Origin: Ideonella benzenivorans | Lineage (GTDB): Bacteria; Pseudomonadota; Gammaproteobacteria; Burkholderiales; Burkholderiaceae_C | Direction: 5' to 3' | Length of the DNA stretch: 64,000 nucleotides | Assembly (NCBI RefSeq): GCF_020387415.1 | Contig: NZ_JAGWCB010000020.1 | Span: forward strand, 1 to 64,000 | Notes under the pieces: model-generated | Told to the model about the DNA's origin: nothing | The model's database searches: none | The model's input: only the letters and a program-made list of their open reading frames with translations | Part shown: piece by piece, positions 44,146-56,521 of the stretch | Position numbering within the stretch: position 1 is the first letter of the stretch | Layout: each line of letters starts with the position of its first letter | Position numbers and translations under genes: made by a program

Positions 44146-44523
44146 ATGAACGACTTCATCACCCAGCTCAAGGCGCTCTCCAGCGCCAACGAGTTCCTCG
44201 ACTTCTTCGGCATCGCGTACGACGAGCACGTCGTCAACGTGAACCGCCTGCACATCCTCAAGCGCTTCTACCAGTACCTGCACAAGGCCGAGGGCCTGGG
44301 CGGGCTGGACGAGCTGGCGATGTTCCAGCGCTACCGCGAGCTGCTGGTGCACGCCTACCAGGACTTCGTGCAGTCCGACGCCGCCACCGAGAAGGTCTTC
44401 AAGGTCTTCCAGGACGCCGGTGGCCAGCAGCATGTGTCGCTGTCCAAGCTGCGCGACAGCCTGGCCGAACGCCGCGAAGGCGCGCCCGCCGCCACCCCTC
44501 CCGCCAACCTGCGCGCTGCCTGA
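44146..44523 (+). CDS. nifW: Nitrogenase-stabilising protein NifW
   Basis: 125 residues from ATG 44146 (GGAG upstream). ALSSANEFLDFFGIAYDE, VVNVNRLHILKRFYQYL and LLVHAYQDFVQSDA are the NifW signature. NifW interacts with the MoFe protein and helps protect or mature it under oxygen. Normal length with a short Pro/Ala tail. Confidence 0.95.
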   Translation: MNDFITQLKALSSANEFLDFFGIAYDEHVVNVNRLHILKRFYQYLHKAEGLGGLDELAMFQRYRELLVHAYQDFVQSDAATEKVFKVFQDAGGQQHVSLSKLRDSLAERREGAPAATPPANLRAA

Positions 44524-44550
44524 GCCGCACCACCTCCACCGGAGACTTCC

Positions 44551-45399
44551 ATGCACATCGTCGTCTGCATCAAGCAGGTGCCGGATTCGGCGCAGATCCG
44601 CGTCCACCCGGTGACCAACACCATCATGCGCCAGGGCGTTCCGGCCATCGTGAACCCCTATGACCTGTTCGCGCTGGAAGAGGCCCTGCGCCTGAAGGAC
44701 CAGTTCGGCGGGCGCGTCACGATGCTGTGCATGGGCCCGCCGCAGGCCGAGGAGGCGCTGCGCAAGTGCATCAGCTTCGGCGCCACCGACGCCATCCTGG
44801 TGACCGACCGCGCCTTCGCCGGCGCCGACACCCTGGCCACTTCCTACGCGCTGACCTCGGCGATCAAGAAGATCCACGAAGAGCAGGCGGTGGACCTGGT
44901 CTTCACCGGCAAGCAGACCATCGACGGCGACACCGCCCAGGTGGGCCCCGGCATCGCCAAGCGCCTGGGCTGGAACCTGCTGACCTACGTCAGCCGCATC
45001 GTGAAGGTGGATCTGGAGAACCGTCGCATCCAGGTGGAGCGCCGCGCCGAGGGCGGTGTGCAACTGCTCGACACCACGCTGCCCAGCCTGATCACCATGC
45101 TCGAAGGCACCAACGAGATGCGCTTCGCGACCATGGACGACATGCTGCGCGCGGCGCGCTTCCAGGTGCGCAAGTGGAACAAGGACGATGCCGGCATCGA
45201 GGACGTCACCAAGATCGGCCTGAAGGGCTCGCCCACCGTGGTGAGCAAGGTCTTCGGCCCCACGCCGCGCAGCGAGAAGGCCGACATGCTGAGCGTGGCC
45301 GACACCAGCCTGAACGACGTCACGCTCAACCTGCTCGACAAGATCTTCACCCAGCACCCGATGCTGGAGCAGGAGATCGTGGACCACCTTTCTGCTTGA
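44551..45399 (+). CDS. fixA: Electron transfer flavoprotein beta subunit FixA
   Basis: 282 residues, the usual length. MHIVVCIKQVPDSAQIRVH at the N-terminus and TGKQTIDGDTAQVGPGIAKRL are ETF-beta/FixA motifs. With FixB it holds the flavins that bifurcate electrons from NADH to quinone and ferredoxin/flavodoxin. It starts 27 bp after nifW, so it shares the nifV promoter. Confidence 0.95.
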   Translation: MHIVVCIKQVPDSAQIRVHPVTNTIMRQGVPAIVNPYDLFALEEALRLKDQFGGRVTMLCMGPPQAEEALRKCISFGATDAILVTDRAFAGADTLATSYALTSAIKKIHEEQAVDLVFTGKQTIDGDTAQVGPGIAKRLGWNLLTYVSRIVKVDLENRRIQVERRAEGGVQLLDTTLPSLITMLEGTNEMRFATMDDMLRAARFQVRKWNKDDAGIEDVTKIGLKGSPTVVSKVFGPTPRSEKADMLSVADTSLNDVTLNLLDKIFTQHPMLEQEIVDHLSA

Positions 45400-45424
45400 C
45401 GCGCCGCCCCAAGGAGCACCTGCC

Positions 45425-46522
45425 ATGAGCAATGCAAACGCCCCCCTGAAGCCGGCCGGCCGCGGCCGCAATCTGGAACTGCCCGAACACCTCAAGAGCT
45501 ACAAGGGCGTCTGGGTCTTCATCGAACACGACCGAGGCCAGGTTCACTCCGTGAGCTGGGAGCTGATGGGCGAGGCCCGCAAGCTGGCCGACAAGCTGGG
45601 CGTGTCGGTGGCCGGTGTGGTCATGGGCGGCCCCGACGAGAAGCTCGACGAGTTCGCCAAGGAGGCCTACACCTACGGCGCCGACAGCTGCTACGTGATG
45701 CGCGATCCGGTGCTCAAGGGCTACCGCAACGAGCCTTTCACCAAGGGCATGACCGACCTGGTCAACCAGTACCAGCCCGAGATCCTGCTGCTGGGCGCCA
45801 CCACCATGGGCCGCGACCTGGCTGGCTCGGTGGCCACCACGCTGGGCACCGGCCTGACGGCCGACTGCACCGAGCTGAACATCGACGGCACCACCCGCGC
45901 CCTGGCCGCCACGCGGCCGACCTTCGGCGGCAGCCTGCTGTGCACCATCATGACCCTGGCCTACCGGCCGCAGATGGCCACGATGCGCCCGCGCACCGCG
46001 CCGATGCCGCGCCGCGACGACAGCCGCAGCGGCAGCATCACCGAGGCCACGCTGGGCATGGTGGAGACCGACATCGTCACCAAGCTGCTGGACTTCATTC
46101 CCGACGCCAACCGCAACACGGTCAACCTGGCCTATGCCGACGTGATCGTCTCGGGTGGCAAGGGCCTGAAGAACCCGGACAACTTCAAGCTGGTGTGGGA
46201 CCTGGCCCGCGTGCTGGGCGCCGAGGTGGGCGCCACCCGCCCGGTGGTGCAGGCCGGCTGGGTGGAGGCCGAGCGCCAGGTCGGCCAGACCGGCAAGACG
46301 GTGCGGCCCAAGCTCTACATCGCCGCCGGCATCTCCGGCGCCATCCAGCACCGGGTGGGCATGGAGAGCTCGGACGTGATTGTGGCCATCAACACCGATG
46401 CCAACGCGCCCATCTTCGACTTCGCCCATTTCGGCATCGTCGGCAATGCCCTGCAGGTGCTGCCGGCTCTCACCAAGGCCTTCGAGGCCCGCCTCGCCAA
46501 GCAGATCCGCAAGGTGGCTTGA
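45425..46522 (+). CDS. fixB: Electron transfer flavoprotein alpha subunit FixB
   Basis: 365 residues. The FAD-binding C-terminal domain is clear: [29 protein letters not shown] then [12 protein letters not shown] and [16 protein letters not shown]. The N-terminal extension (about 20 residues) is normal for FixB. AAGGAGC precedes the start. Forms the bifurcating heterodimer with FixA. Confidence 0.95.
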   Translation: MSNANAPLKPAGRGRNLELPEHLKSYKGVWVFIEHDRGQVHSVSWELMGEARKLADKLGVSVAGVVMGGPDEKLDEFAKEAYTYGADSCYVMRDPVLKGYRNEPFTKGMTDLVNQYQPEILLLGATTMGRDLAGSVATTLGTGLTADCTELNIDGTTRALAATRPTFGGSLLCTIMTLAYRPQMATMRPRTAPMPRRDDSRSGSITEATLGMVETDIVTKLLDFIPDANRNTVNLAYADVIVSGGKGLKNPDNFKLVWDLARVLGAEVGATRPVVQAGWVEAERQVGQTGKTVRPKLYIAAGISGAIQHRVGMESSDVIVAINTDANAPIFDFAHFGIVGNALQVLPALTKAFEARLAKQIRKVA

Positions 46523-46546
46523 CCCTTACCCCTCAGGAGAACAACG

Positions 46547-47860
46547 ATGTCCGCTACCAAAGAGAAGTTTGACGCCATCGTCGTCGGCGCCGGGGCCTCG
46601 GGCAATGCCGCCGCCTACACCATGGCCAAGGCCGGCCTGAAGGTGCTGCAGATCGAGCGCGGCGAGTACCCGGGCTCGAAGAACGTGCAGGGCGCCATCC
46701 TCTACAGCGATGCGCTGGAGAAGATCATCCCCGACTTCCGCGAGGACGCGCCGCTGGAGCGCCACATCATCGAGCAGCGCATCTGGGTGATGGATGACGA
46801 CAGCTTCATCGGCACCCACTACCGCAGCGACGACTACAACAAGCCGCCCTACAACCGCTACACCATCATCCGCGCCCAGTTCGACAAGTGGTTCTCGAGC
46901 AAGGTGCGCGAGGCCGGCGCCCTGCTGGTCTGCGAAACCACGGTGGACGAGCTGCTGCTGGACAAGGACCGCGTGATCGGCGTGCGCTGCGACCGCCTGG
47001 GCGGCGAGGTCTATGCCGACGTGGTGGTGCTGGCCGATGGCGTCAACAGCACGCTGGCGCGCAAGGCCGGCTTCCACCCCGAACTGCAGGCCAAGAACGT
47101 GGCCCTGGCGGTCAAGGAAATCCTCTTCCTGCCCGAGGAAGTCATCCAGCAGCGCTTCAACATCAAGGACGAAGAGGGCGTGGTGATCGAGCTGATGGGC
47201 AAGGTCACCGAGGGCATGGTCGGCACCGGCTTCCTCTACACCAACAAGGACTCGCTGACCATCGGCATCGGCTGCCTGCTGTCGGACTTCAAGGCCAACC
47301 CGAACCGCACCAGCCCCTACGCCCTGCTGGAGAAGCTCAAGGCCCACCCCAGCATCGCCCCGTTGATCGAAGGCGGCGAGATGAAGGAGTACGCGGCCCA
47401 CCTGATCCCCGAGGGCGGCTACAACGCCGTGCCCAAGATCTACGGCAACGGCTGGATCATCGTCGGCGACTCGGGCGGCTTCGTCAACGCGGTGCACCGC
47501 GAGGGCTCCAACCTGGCCATGACCAGCGGCCGCCTGGCGGGCGAGACCATCGTCGCGCTCAAGCAGGGCAACAAGGCGCCCACCGAGGCCAACCTCAAGC
47601 TCTACAAGACCAAGATGGACGAGTCCTTCGTGATGAAGGACCTGAAGAAGTACAAGGCGATGCCGGAGGTGTTGCACACCACGCCGCAGTTCTTCACCAC
47701 CTACCCCGAGCTGATCAACCGCGCGGCCAAGACGATGTTCACCGTCGATGGCGTGGACAAGAAGACCAAGGAGCGCGAGATCCTCGGCAGCTTCAAGGGC
47801 GCCCGCCGCCTCACCGGCCTGGTGAGCGATGCCTTCAAGTTCTGGCGCGCCTTCCGCTGA
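46547..47860 (+). CDS. fixC: FixC flavoprotein (ETF:quinone oxidoreductase-like)
   Basis: 437 residues. The N-terminal FAD motif is [36 protein letters not shown] near 305-325 completes the site. FixC delivers the high-potential electron to quinone while FixA/B passes the low-potential one to ferredoxin for nitrogenase. Spacing of 24 bp from fixB; ACAGGAG-type site ahead. Confidence 0.95.
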   Translation: MSATKEKFDAIVVGAGASGNAAAYTMAKAGLKVLQIERGEYPGSKNVQGAILYSDALEKIIPDFREDAPLERHIIEQRIWVMDDDSFIGTHYRSDDYNKPPYNRYTIIRAQFDKWFSSKVREAGALLVCETTVDELLLDKDRVIGVRCDRLGGEVYADVVVLADGVNSTLARKAGFHPELQAKNVALAVKEILFLPEEVIQQRFNIKDEEGVVIELMGKVTEGMVGTGFLYTNKDSLTIGIGCLLSDFKANPNRTSPYALLEKLKAHPSIAPLIEGGEMKEYAAHLIPEGGYNAVPKIYGNGWIIVGDSGGFVNAVHREGSNLAMTSGRLAGETIVALKQGNKAPTEANLKLYKTKMDESFVMKDLKKYKAMPEVLHTTPQFFTTYPELINRAAKTMFTVDGVDKKTKEREILGSFKGARRLTGLVSDAFKFWRAFR

Positions 47861-47897
47861 GGCCGCCACCCTTTCCTCACACTGACCGGAGAGCGCC

Positions 47898-48197
47898 ATG
47901 AGCACCGCTGCTGTCAACGTCGAGAACAAGCTGTTCCAGAACCGCTACAAGGTCGACCACGGTCGGCCGCACATCCAGATCAAGGCCCCGGAGGTCTGCG
48001 CCAACGACTGCCAGTCCCAGGCCTGCACCTACGTCTGTCCGGCCTCCTGCTACAAGACCGAGGGCAACCGCACGGTGACGCTGATCACCGACGGCTGCCT
48101 GGAATGCGGCAGCTGCCGGGTCATCTGCACCGAGCACAGCAATGTCGCGTGGGAGTACCCGCGCGGTGGTCACGGCATTCTTTTCAAGTTTGGCTGA
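47898..48197 (+). CDS. fixX: Ferredoxin-like protein FixX
   Basis: 99 residues. Cysteines in CANDCQSQACTYVCPASCYK and CLECGSCRVIC provide one or two [4Fe-4S] clusters as in FixX, which docks on FixC. The stop is one base from the next start, so the following ferritin-like gene is coupled. Confidence 0.95.
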   Translation: MSTAAVNVENKLFQNRYKVDHGRPHIQIKAPEVCANDCQSQACTYVCPASCYKTEGNRTVTLITDGCLECGSCRVICTEHSNVAWEYPRGGHGILFKFG

Positions 48198-48198
48198 C

Positions 48199-48654
48199 AT
48201 GCACGACGTCGACGTATTCCTCGCGCACGCGATTTCCCTGGAGCGCGAGGCGGCCCGCCGCTACGAAGAGCTGGCGGCGGCCATGGGCACCGAAGGCAAT
48301 GCGGAGCTGCGCCGTTTCTTCACCGAGATGGCCGGCTATTCGCGCAAGCACCTGGCCGAGGCCGTGGCCCGCGGCGGCTTCCGCGAGCTGCCCGAGCTGA
48401 CCCCCAGCGAGTTCCAGTGGCCCGACGGCGTCTCCCCCGAGGTGGCCGACTGGGTCGGCGTCGATGCGTCACTGGACGCGCGCGGCGCGCTGCAGCTGGC
48501 GCTGGACAGCGAGCGCCGCTGCCATGCCTGGTACGCCGCCATCGCGGCCACCACGCCCGATGCCGAGCTCAAGGCCCTGGCCCGCGAGTTCGCGGCCGAA
48601 GAGGCCGAGCACATGGCGGCCCTGGAGAAGCGCCTGAACGCCTTGCCGGCCTGA
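48199..48654 (+). CDS. Ferritin-like / rubrerythrin-type protein next to fixX
   Basis: 151 residues from ATG 48199, one base after fixX. Four-helix pattern with carboxylates at diiron positions: EREAARRYEELA, EMAGYSRKHLAEA, SERRCHAWYA and EFAAEEAEHMAALEKR. No rubredoxin domain. Likely a diiron peroxidase or oxygen scavenger shielding nitrogenase electron carriers; such genes sit beside fixX in other diazotrophs. The exact reaction is not known. Confidence 0.85.
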   Translation: MHDVDVFLAHAISLEREAARRYEELAAAMGTEGNAELRRFFTEMAGYSRKHLAEAVARGGFRELPELTPSEFQWPDGVSPEVADWVGVDASLDARGALQLALDSERRCHAWYAAIAATTPDAELKALAREFAAEEAEHMAALEKRLNALPA

Positions 48655-48723
48655 CCCCATCTCCCCACGCGGCTGGCAGGCCCCTGGCCGCTTGGCCGCC
48701 CGACTGGAAAGGAACTCTCCACC

Positions 48724-49047
48724 ATGACCCGTCCCACACGCCATGTCTTCGTGTGCAGCCAGCAACGTCCGCCAGGTCACCCGCGCGGCAGTTGCGCCGC
48801 CAAGGGGGCATCGCCTTTGCTGCAGGCCTTCTGGGGGGAGCTGCAGAAGCGCCAGGCCTACGAGCAGGTGGCGATCACCTATTCCGGCTGCCTGGGCCCC
48901 TGCGATGGCGGGCCCAATGTGCTGGTGTATCCCGAAGGGGTGCTCTACCAGGGGGTGACGCCGGCCGACGTGGTCGAGATCTTCGACAGCCACCTCGAAA
49001 AGGGTGAGCCGGTGCAGCGCCTGCTGGCCCCCGCCGCCACCTGGTGA
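48724..49047 (+). CDS. Thioredoxin-like [2Fe-2S] ferredoxin
   Basis: 107 residues. HVFVCSQQRP, GSCAAKG, YSGCLGPCDGGPNVLVYPEG give the four cysteines of the thioredoxin-fold [2Fe-2S] ferredoxin, as in the Clostridium pasteurianum/Azotobacter type found in nif regions. It probably serves nitrogenase maturation or electron supply. AAAGGAAC precedes the start. Last gene of the nifV unit before nifA. Confidence 0.88.
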   Translation: MTRPTRHVFVCSQQRPPGHPRGSCAAKGASPLLQAFWGELQKRQAYEQVAITYSGCLGPCDGGPNVLVYPEGVLYQGVTPADVVEIFDSHLEKGEPVQRLLAPAATW

Positions 49048-49069
49048 GCGAGCCCCTGCGTGCTCACGT

Positions 49070-49083
49070 TTGACCTGTATCAA
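49070..49083. promoter_or_regulatory. FNR/Anr-type box upstream of nifA
   Basis: TTGACCTGTATCAA, one base from TTGAT-N4-ATCAA. It is the only such palindrome I noticed in the 215 bp between the ferredoxin gene and nifA and suggests oxygen control of nifA by an FNR-type regulator. Confidence 0.55.
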
Positions 49084-49262
49084 CCCCATGCGAAGGAGTC
49101 CTCTTCGGAGGCGGTGACGGGGCGCGAGACGGCAGGAATCTTGCAGTTATTCGTCCAGGCCCGGCCCGCCATGCGCCCCATGCGCTGTGACGAGGCATGG
49201 ACTTGGTGCCAAGGCGGTGACATGCACCGCAACGGCTCCCCAAGGACTGCTGGAGGTGCACC

Positions 49263-51029
<1,767 letters not shown>

Positions 51030-52166
51030 GCTGGGCGCGGCGCATGCGCGTGCGCCGCCACCACAGCCAGGCCGCGCTGCCCAGCAGCACCGCGGGCAGC
51101 AGGCCGAACACCGTCCAGAGCAGGCGAGCCAGCCCGCCCAGGGCCTCGGCCGAGTGCAGCGGGAACACCCAGTCCAGCACCCGGTTGCCCGGGGCGCTGT
51201 GCAGCGGGTCCTGGACCGACAGCACACGGCCATCGGCGCTCAGCCGGATCCGGGTGTTGCCCGTGTCGGCCCGGGGCTCGCCGGTCTGCAGCAGGCGCAG
51301 TTCCCACGGCGCGCCCGGACGGGCGGGCAGGCTCAGGCGGGACCAGCGCGCCCCGGGAAAGACCGCCTCGCCACGGGCCACCAGGGCATCGGGGGGCAGG
51401 GCCGGTCCGGTCGGTGGGGTGTCGGCCCGGGCGGCGTGCGCTGCGGGCTGCAGCGGCCAGACGGCCCCCACCAGGGCCCGGCTGCTGTCCTTGAAGACCA
51501 TCATCGCGCCGGTGCCCGCCAGCAGCAGGGCCACCGGCAGTCCCCACAGGCCCAGGGCGCGGTGGGCGTCGAACCACAGGCGCACCCGCGAGGCGTCGGT
51601 GCGGATGCTCAGCGTCCGGCGCCAGGCGGCCCGGCTGCCCGGCCGGGGCCAGGCCAGCCAGGCTCCGCTCAGGCTCAGGCCCAGCAGCAGCAGGCCGCCG
51701 GTGCCCACCACCTTGTGCCCGGCATCGCCGGCCAGCAGATGGCTGTGCAGTTCATAGAGCGCGGGCACCAGGTGGGCGCGGTCGGCCCGGGGTGCGCCCC
51801 GGTCGCGCCAGCCCAGCGCGCGGCCGCAGACGGGGTCGATGAAATGCTCGCGCCGCCAGCCGGTGCGCGGGTCGCGGGCTTCCCAGACGCGCCAGGCGGC
51901 GCCGGGCTGCTCGGGCGCCAGCACCACGGCGGGCCGGGCTGGCGGGGCACTGCGCCGCAGCACCGCCAGCGTGGCGGCAACGGGCTGCGCCGGCGCCGGG
52001 CCCGGGCACAGGGCCTGCGGGCCCAGCCAGGCCGGGTTGAGGGCCCGGTCCAGCTCGGCCTGCCAGACCATCAGCGCGCCGCTCAGGCCCAGCAGGACCA
52101 TCAGCAGGCCGGCCACCAGGCCGGCCCAGCGGTGCAGCCACACCCACCCGGGACGGGTCGACCGCA

Positions 52167-54344
52167 TCAGAACCGACGCTTCCAGGCCAGGGTCACGGTG
52201 CGGCCACGGCCGGCGTAGTAGTCGTCGTTGGTGCCGGAGTAGTTGGCCTGGCCGTAGTAGGTGAAGTACTGGCGGTTCAGCAGGTTCTCCACGCCCAGGC
52301 TCCAGTTGCCCTGCGCGGTGTGCCAGGTGCCGGCCAGGTCCACCACGGTGTAGCCGCTGAAGTGCTCGGCCAGCGAGGTGGTGCCGGAGAGCTTGCCCTC
52401 GTTGGCGTCGCGCGGACGGAAGTGCGACAGCGTGAGCTGGCTGTCCAGCGCGTCGTTCAGGCGCCACTGGCCGCTCAGCACCAGCTTGTCCGGACCCTGC
52501 GAGCGGGCACCCAGGTCCAGGCTCAGCGGCGCGCCGGCCGACGCGGCGGTGCGGCCCCGGGTCAGGGCGTACAGGGCGTTGAGGGTCAGCCCGGGCGCGG
52601 CCCGCCATTGGCCGGTGAACTCGAAGCCCTTGACCTCGATGGGCACGCGCTGCACCGAGCCGATGCCGTTGCTGACCGTGATCTGGCTGCCCAGCGAGGA
52701 GCGCGAGTCATAGACCGAGGCGGTGAAGCTGCCGGCGCTGCCCCGCCAGGCCACCCCCAGCTCGCGGTTGTAGGTGAGGATGGGCTGCAGATCGACCAGG
52801 CTGTCCACCGACTGGCCCGCGGTCTTCACCGCGCGCAGGATCAGGCCCACGTCCGGCATGCCGAAGCCTTCGCTGTAGGACGCGAAGCTGGACCAGCCGC
52901 TGTCACCCCAGCGCCAGACGGCGCCCAGGTTCTTCACGAACTGGTCGGACCGGCGCGTGCCGCCCGCCACCTGCCGGCTGCCGTAGAAGGCCAGGGTGGT
53001 GTAGCTGTCCACGTCCAGCTGGCTGTCCTCGTGGCGCAGGCCGCCGCGCAGCGTCAGGTCGCCCCAGCTGTACTCCAGCTGGGCAAAGGGGGCCAGGCTG
53101 CGGTACTTCAGGGGCGGCACCCAGGTGCGGCCGGTCATCGTCAGGGTCTGCGAGGAGGTGTCGTGCAGCAGGTCCACGCCGGTGGTCAGTTCCAGCCCGC
53201 GCCAGCCCAGATCGGGCCGCACCCAGGTGCTGCGCAGGCCCCATTTGTCGGCATTGATCTGGCTCTGGTCTACCAGCGTGCCCACCGGGGCGATGCTGGC
53301 GTCCTGGAAGGTGGTGATGACGCCGCCGGTGTAGCGGGCGCGGAAGTCCTGCTTGAACAACTGCACCGAGGCCATGCCGCCGGCCAGGTCATCGTCGTCC
53401 CAGCCCAGGCTGGCCGAGCGGACCCGGCTGCGGGGCGGCGCCCAGGCCAGGCTGCCCTGGGCCGAGGTGGTGGGCAGGCCGGTGCTGCGGTCGCCCGGCA
53501 CGTCCACCCAGTCGCTGAAGCCGTCGGCATGGAACTGGTTGACCATCAGCTGGAACTGCTGCGAGCCCACCCGCTGGCCCAGCTTCAGGAAGCCGTCGTT
53601 GGCCGTGTGCAGGGATTCCGTGGCCAGCGTGCGCCCCTGCGCGTCGGTGCCGATGTCCTGTTCGCGACGGCCCACATACAGCAGCGCCGACCACGGGTCC
53701 TCGCCCTCGCTCAGGTGCTCCAGCATGTAGCCGGCCTTCCAGCCCTGGGTGTGGCTGCGGCCCTGGCTGCTGCCCTTGAGCTCCAGGGTCTGGTGGGTGC
53801 CGGTCTCGGTGGGCGTGCGGGTGATGGTGTTGATGATGCCGCCGGTGGCGCCCATGCCCTGCACCGCCGAGGCGCCGCTGACCACTTCGATGCGGTCGAT
53901 GATCAGGGCGTCGGCGAAATAGCCCTCGCGGCCGCCGTAGCGCAGGGGATTGGTCTGGGGAATGCCGTCGAGCAGCAGCAGGGCGTTGCGGCCCCGCAGC
54001 CCCTCGCCGAAGCTGCTGAGCTTCTGACGCGACGGCGCGTAGCCCGGCACCTGGGTGGCCAGCAGGGCGCTGGGGTCCTCGCTGACCAAGGTCTGGGTGT
54101 CGATGTCCTGCCGGCTGATCACCGCCACCGCGCCCGGGATCTTGTCCAGGGCCTTGCCGCTGCGGGTGGCCGTGACGATGACCTGCTGGGTCGACGGGGG
54201 CGCCGGATCGGCTGCAGCGCCGTCGGCGCCCGGCAGCGCCTGGGCGTGGGCCGCGGAACCCAGGGCGGCCGTGGCCAGGGCCCAGGACAGGGGGGAGGGG
54301 CGCCGCATCCGGCGGCTTCGGGCAAGGGGGCGGTGAGTCTTCAT
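52167..54344 (-). CDS. TonB-dependent outer-membrane receptor
   Basis: 725 residues from ATG 54344. Signal peptide (LSWALATAALGSAAHAQA), TonB box region QQVIVTATRSG, plug domain (ALLLLDGIPQTNPLRYGG; VVSGASAVQGMGATGGIIN) and a 22-strand barrel ending in aromatic F (TVTLAWKRRF), for outer-membrane insertion. Probably takes up a ferric siderophore. A Fur-like box lies upstream. It separates nifA and nifB, perhaps feeding iron to nitrogenase. Confidence 0.92.
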   Translation of the reverse strand: MKTHRPLARSRRMRRPSPLSWALATAALGSAAHAQALPGADGAAADPAPPSTQQVIVTATRSGKALDKIPGAVAVISRQDIDTQTLVSEDPSALLATQVPGYAPSRQKLSSFGEGLRGRNALLLLDGIPQTNPLRYGGREGYFADALIIDRIEVVSGASAVQGMGATGGIINTITRTPTETGTHQTLELKGSSQGRSHTQGWKAGYMLEHLSEGEDPWSALLYVGRREQDIGTDAQGRTLATESLHTANDGFLKLGQRVGSQQFQLMVNQFHADGFSDWVDVPGDRSTGLPTTSAQGSLAWAPPRSRVRSASLGWDDDDLAGGMASVQLFKQDFRARYTGGVITTFQDASIAPVGTLVDQSQINADKWGLRSTWVRPDLGWRGLELTTGVDLLHDTSSQTLTMTGRTWVPPLKYRSLAPFAQLEYSWGDLTLRGGLRHEDSQLDVDSYTTLAFYGSRQVAGGTRRSDQFVKNLGAVWRWGDSGWSSFASYSEGFGMPDVGLILRAVKTAGQSVDSLVDLQPILTYNRELGVAWRGSAGSFTASVYDSRSSLGSQITVSNGIGSVQRVPIEVKGFEFTGQWRAAPGLTLNALYALTRGRTAASAGAPLSLDLGARSQGPDKLVLSGQWRLNDALDSQLTLSHFRPRDANEGKLSGTTSLAEHFSGYTVVDLAGTWHTAQGNWSLGVENLLNRQYFTYYGQANYSGTNDDYYAGRGRTVTLAWKRRF

Positions 54345-54411
54345 GGGGCAGGGGTGATGACCCGGCCGCAGGGGCCTGCAGCCGGGCCGGCATGAACAGC
54401 AAGTGCACGAA

Positions 54412-54440
54412 TGTAAATGAAAATGATTTGCAATCAAATA
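54412..54440. promoter_or_regulatory. Fur-like box upstream of the TonB receptor
   Basis: A/T-rich stretch within GTAAATGAAAATGATTTGCA, similar to GATAATGATAATCATTATC, 68-96 bp before the receptor start. It stands out from the GC-rich surroundings. Confidence 0.5.
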
Positions 54441-54534
54441 AATGACTGCCACAGACAAAGGGCACCTGTTGACGCGCGTCAACGCCGCAGGCGTGCGGCG
54501 GTGGAACGGAAGGAAACAGGCCGCTTGTCGCTTT

Positions 54535-54550
54535 TGTGATGACCTGCACA
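54535..54550. promoter_or_regulatory. NifA upstream activator site for nifB
   Basis: TGTGATGACCTGCACA, a perfect TGT-N10-ACA, 56 bp before the -24 box; closer than the usual 80-150 bp but within known range. Confidence 0.7.
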
Positions 54551-54605
54551 GCGGTGGACAACGGAACAATCAACGCAAGCCATTGATTCACATGGAAAAA
54601 CTGAC

Positions 54606-54620
54606 TGGCACGGCTCTCGC
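54606..54620 (+). promoter_or_regulatory. Sigma-54 promoter of the nifB operon
   Basis: TGGCACGGCTCTCGC: GG at 54607-54608 and GC at 54619-54620, ten bases apart. The -12 box reads TCGC in place of TTGC. It lies 36 bp before the nifB start. Confidence 0.78.
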
Positions 54621-54656
54621 AATGGACTTGGCACCTGCCACCACACGAGGTGCCCC

Positions 54657-56237
54657 ATGTCCGCCAACACCACGTTCGTATCGATCGGCGATCTGAAGAA
54701 GGGTCGTCAAGCCGTCAGCGAAGTCGTCGAGACCGGAGGGGGCTGTGGCTCCACCGGCGGGGACGGCAAGGCCAGCTGCGGCACGTCCGCCGGCCCGGAC
54801 GACATGCCCGCTGAAATCTGGGACAAGGTCAAGAACCATCCCTGCTATTCGGAAGAGGCCCACCACCACTACGCCCGCATGCACGTGGCCGTGGCCCCGG
54901 CCTGCAACATCCAGTGCAACTACTGCAATCGCAAGTACGACTGCAGCAACGAATCGCGCCCCGGCGTGGTGAGCCAGAAACTGACGCCCGATCAGGCCGT
55001 CAAGAAGGTGCTGGCCGTGGCCAGCGAGATCCCGCAGATGACGGTGCTGGGCATCGCCGGCCCCGGCGACTCCCTGGCCAACCCGAAGAAGACCTTCGAC
55101 ACCATGCGCATGCTCCACGAGCAGGCGCCCGACATCAAGCTGTGCCTGTCCACCAACGGCCTGGCCCTGCCGGATCTGGTCGACGAGATCTGCAAGTACA
55201 ACATCGACCACGTCACGATCACCATCAACATGGTCGATCCGGAAGTGGGCGCCAAGATCTACCCCTGGATCTTCTGGGACCACAAGCGCGTCACCGGCGT
55301 CGAGGCCGCGCGCATCCTGCACGAGCGCCAGATGCTCGGCCTGGAGATGCTGACCGCCCGCGGCGTGCTCACCAAGATCAACTCGGTGCTGATCCCCGGC
55401 ATCAACGACGAGCACCTGATCGAGGTGAACCGCGAGGTCAAGAAGCGCGGCGCCTTCCTGCACAACATCATGCCGCTGATCTCGGAAGCCGAGCACGGCA
55501 CGGTGTTCGGCCTGACCGGTCAGCGCGGCCCGACCGCCCAGGAGCTCAAGGCCGTGCAGGACGCCTGCATGGGCGGCGCCAACCTGATGCGCCACTGCCG
55601 CCAGTGCCGTGCCGATGCGGTCGGCCTGCTGGGCGAGGACCGCTCCGAGGAGTTCACCCTCGACAAGATCGAGGAGATGGAAGTCGTCTACGACCTGGAC
55701 AAGCGCAAGGCCTACCAGGACAAGGTCGAGTCCGAGCGCCAGGCCCAGGTGGCGGCCAAGGCCGAGGCGCTGGCCGCCGCGGCCAACGACGACGGCGTGG
55801 ACCCGGACATGAAGGTGCTGGTCGCCGTGGCCACCGAAGGTCATGGCAAGGTCAACCAGCACTTCGGCCACGCCACCGAGTTCCAGATCTTCGAGGTGAG
55901 CAAGGCCCAGGCCCTGTTCGTCGGCCACCGCCGCGTCGACCTGTACTGCCAGGGCGGCTATGGCGAGGACGAGCAACTGCCCTCCATCGTCAAGGCCATC
56001 AACGACTGCCACGCCGTGCTGGTGGCCAAGATCGGCGCCTGCCCGCGCGACGAGCTGAAGGCCGCCGGCATCGAGCCGGTCGACCAGTACGCCCACGAGT
56101 TCATCGAGAAGGCCGCGCTGTCCTGGTTCACCGACTACCGCCAGCGCATCGCCAGCGGCCAGCTCGTCCACCAACCGCGCGGTGACGCGCAGATCCGGCA
56201 AGGTGCCTTCACTGGCACGGCCGAAGCGGCCGCCTGA
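54657..56237 (+). CDS. nifB: FeMo-cofactor biosynthesis protein NifB
   Basis: 526 residues. Radical SAM cysteines Cys83, 87 and 90 are in [25 protein letters not shown] and later Cys residues ([17 protein letters not shown]) bind further clusters. The C-terminal third (from about 385, [20 protein letters not shown]) is the NifX/NafY-like domain of full-length NifB. It makes NifB-co, the [8Fe-9S-C] core of FeMo-co. First gene of a long operon with its own NifA/sigma-54 control. Confidence 0.98.
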   Translation: MSANTTFVSIGDLKKGRQAVSEVVETGGGCGSTGGDGKASCGTSAGPDDMPAEIWDKVKNHPCYSEEAHHHYARMHVAVAPACNIQCNYCNRKYDCSNESRPGVVSQKLTPDQAVKKVLAVASEIPQMTVLGIAGPGDSLANPKKTFDTMRMLHEQAPDIKLCLSTNGLALPDLVDEICKYNIDHVTITINMVDPEVGAKIYPWIFWDHKRVTGVEAARILHERQMLGLEMLTARGVLTKINSVLIPGINDEHLIEVNREVKKRGAFLHNIMPLISEAEHGTVFGLTGQRGPTAQELKAVQDACMGGANLMRHCRQCRADAVGLLGEDRSEEFTLDKIEEMEVVYDLDKRKAYQDKVESERQAQVAAKAEALAAAANDDGVDPDMKVLVAVATEGHGKVNQHFGHATEFQIFEVSKAQALFVGHRRVDLYCQGGYGEDEQLPSIVKAINDCHAVLVAKIGACPRDELKAAGIEPVDQYAHEFIEKAALSWFTDYRQRIASGQLVHQPRGDAQIRQGAFTGTAEAAA

Positions 56238-56291
56238 GCCATTGCGCCAAGCGGTCGCCCCTTCCCCAGCCCCTAGCCAAGGAGTCCCATC

Positions 56292-56486
56292 ATGGCCCTG
56301 AAGATCATCGCCTCCATGTGCACCGGCTGCTCCGCCTGCGAGCCCGAGTGCCCCAACGTCGCCATCCGTGAAAAGGGCGGCACCTTCGTGATCGACCCCA
56401 AGAAGTGCACCGAGTGCGAAGGCCAGTTCGACGCACCCCAGTGCGTGTCGGTCTGCCCGGTGGACGGCTGCATCAAGCCCGCCTGA
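56292..56486 (+). CDS. fdxN: 2[4Fe-4S] ferredoxin FdxN
   Basis: 64 residues. [13 protein letters not shown] and [18 protein letters not shown] give two [4Fe-4S] sites with the insert typical of NifB-linked ferredoxins. It is thought to supply electrons to NifB or nitrogenase. AAGGAG ahead; 54 bp after nifB. Confidence 0.94.
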   Translation: MALKIIASMCTGCSACEPECPNVAIREKGGTFVIDPKKCTECEGQFDAPQCVSVCPVDGCIKPA

Positions 56487-56497
56487 ATGGGGCACCC

Positions 56498-56521
56498 GGT
56501 CCCGGGGTGAACCCCGGGACC
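56498..56521 (+). terminator. Strong hairpin after fdxN, with flanking repeat
   Basis: GGTCCCGGGG (56498-56507) and CCCCGGGACC (56512-56521) around four bases; a second stem GGGCCGC/GCGGCCC lies at about 56540-56559. The phrase ATGGGGCACCCGG occurs on both sides (about 56487 and 56578). No T run, so it may act as an mRNA stabiliser that raises nifB-fdxN over the downstream genes. Confidence 0.5.

Larger units (their letters stand above)
54441..54656. other. Intergenic control region of nifB
   Basis: The 312 bp from the receptor start (54345) to the nifB start holds the Fur-like box, a GTTGACGCGCGTCAAC palindrome at about 54469-54484, a NifA site and a sigma-54 promoter. No additional gene is seen. 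Confidence 0.6.
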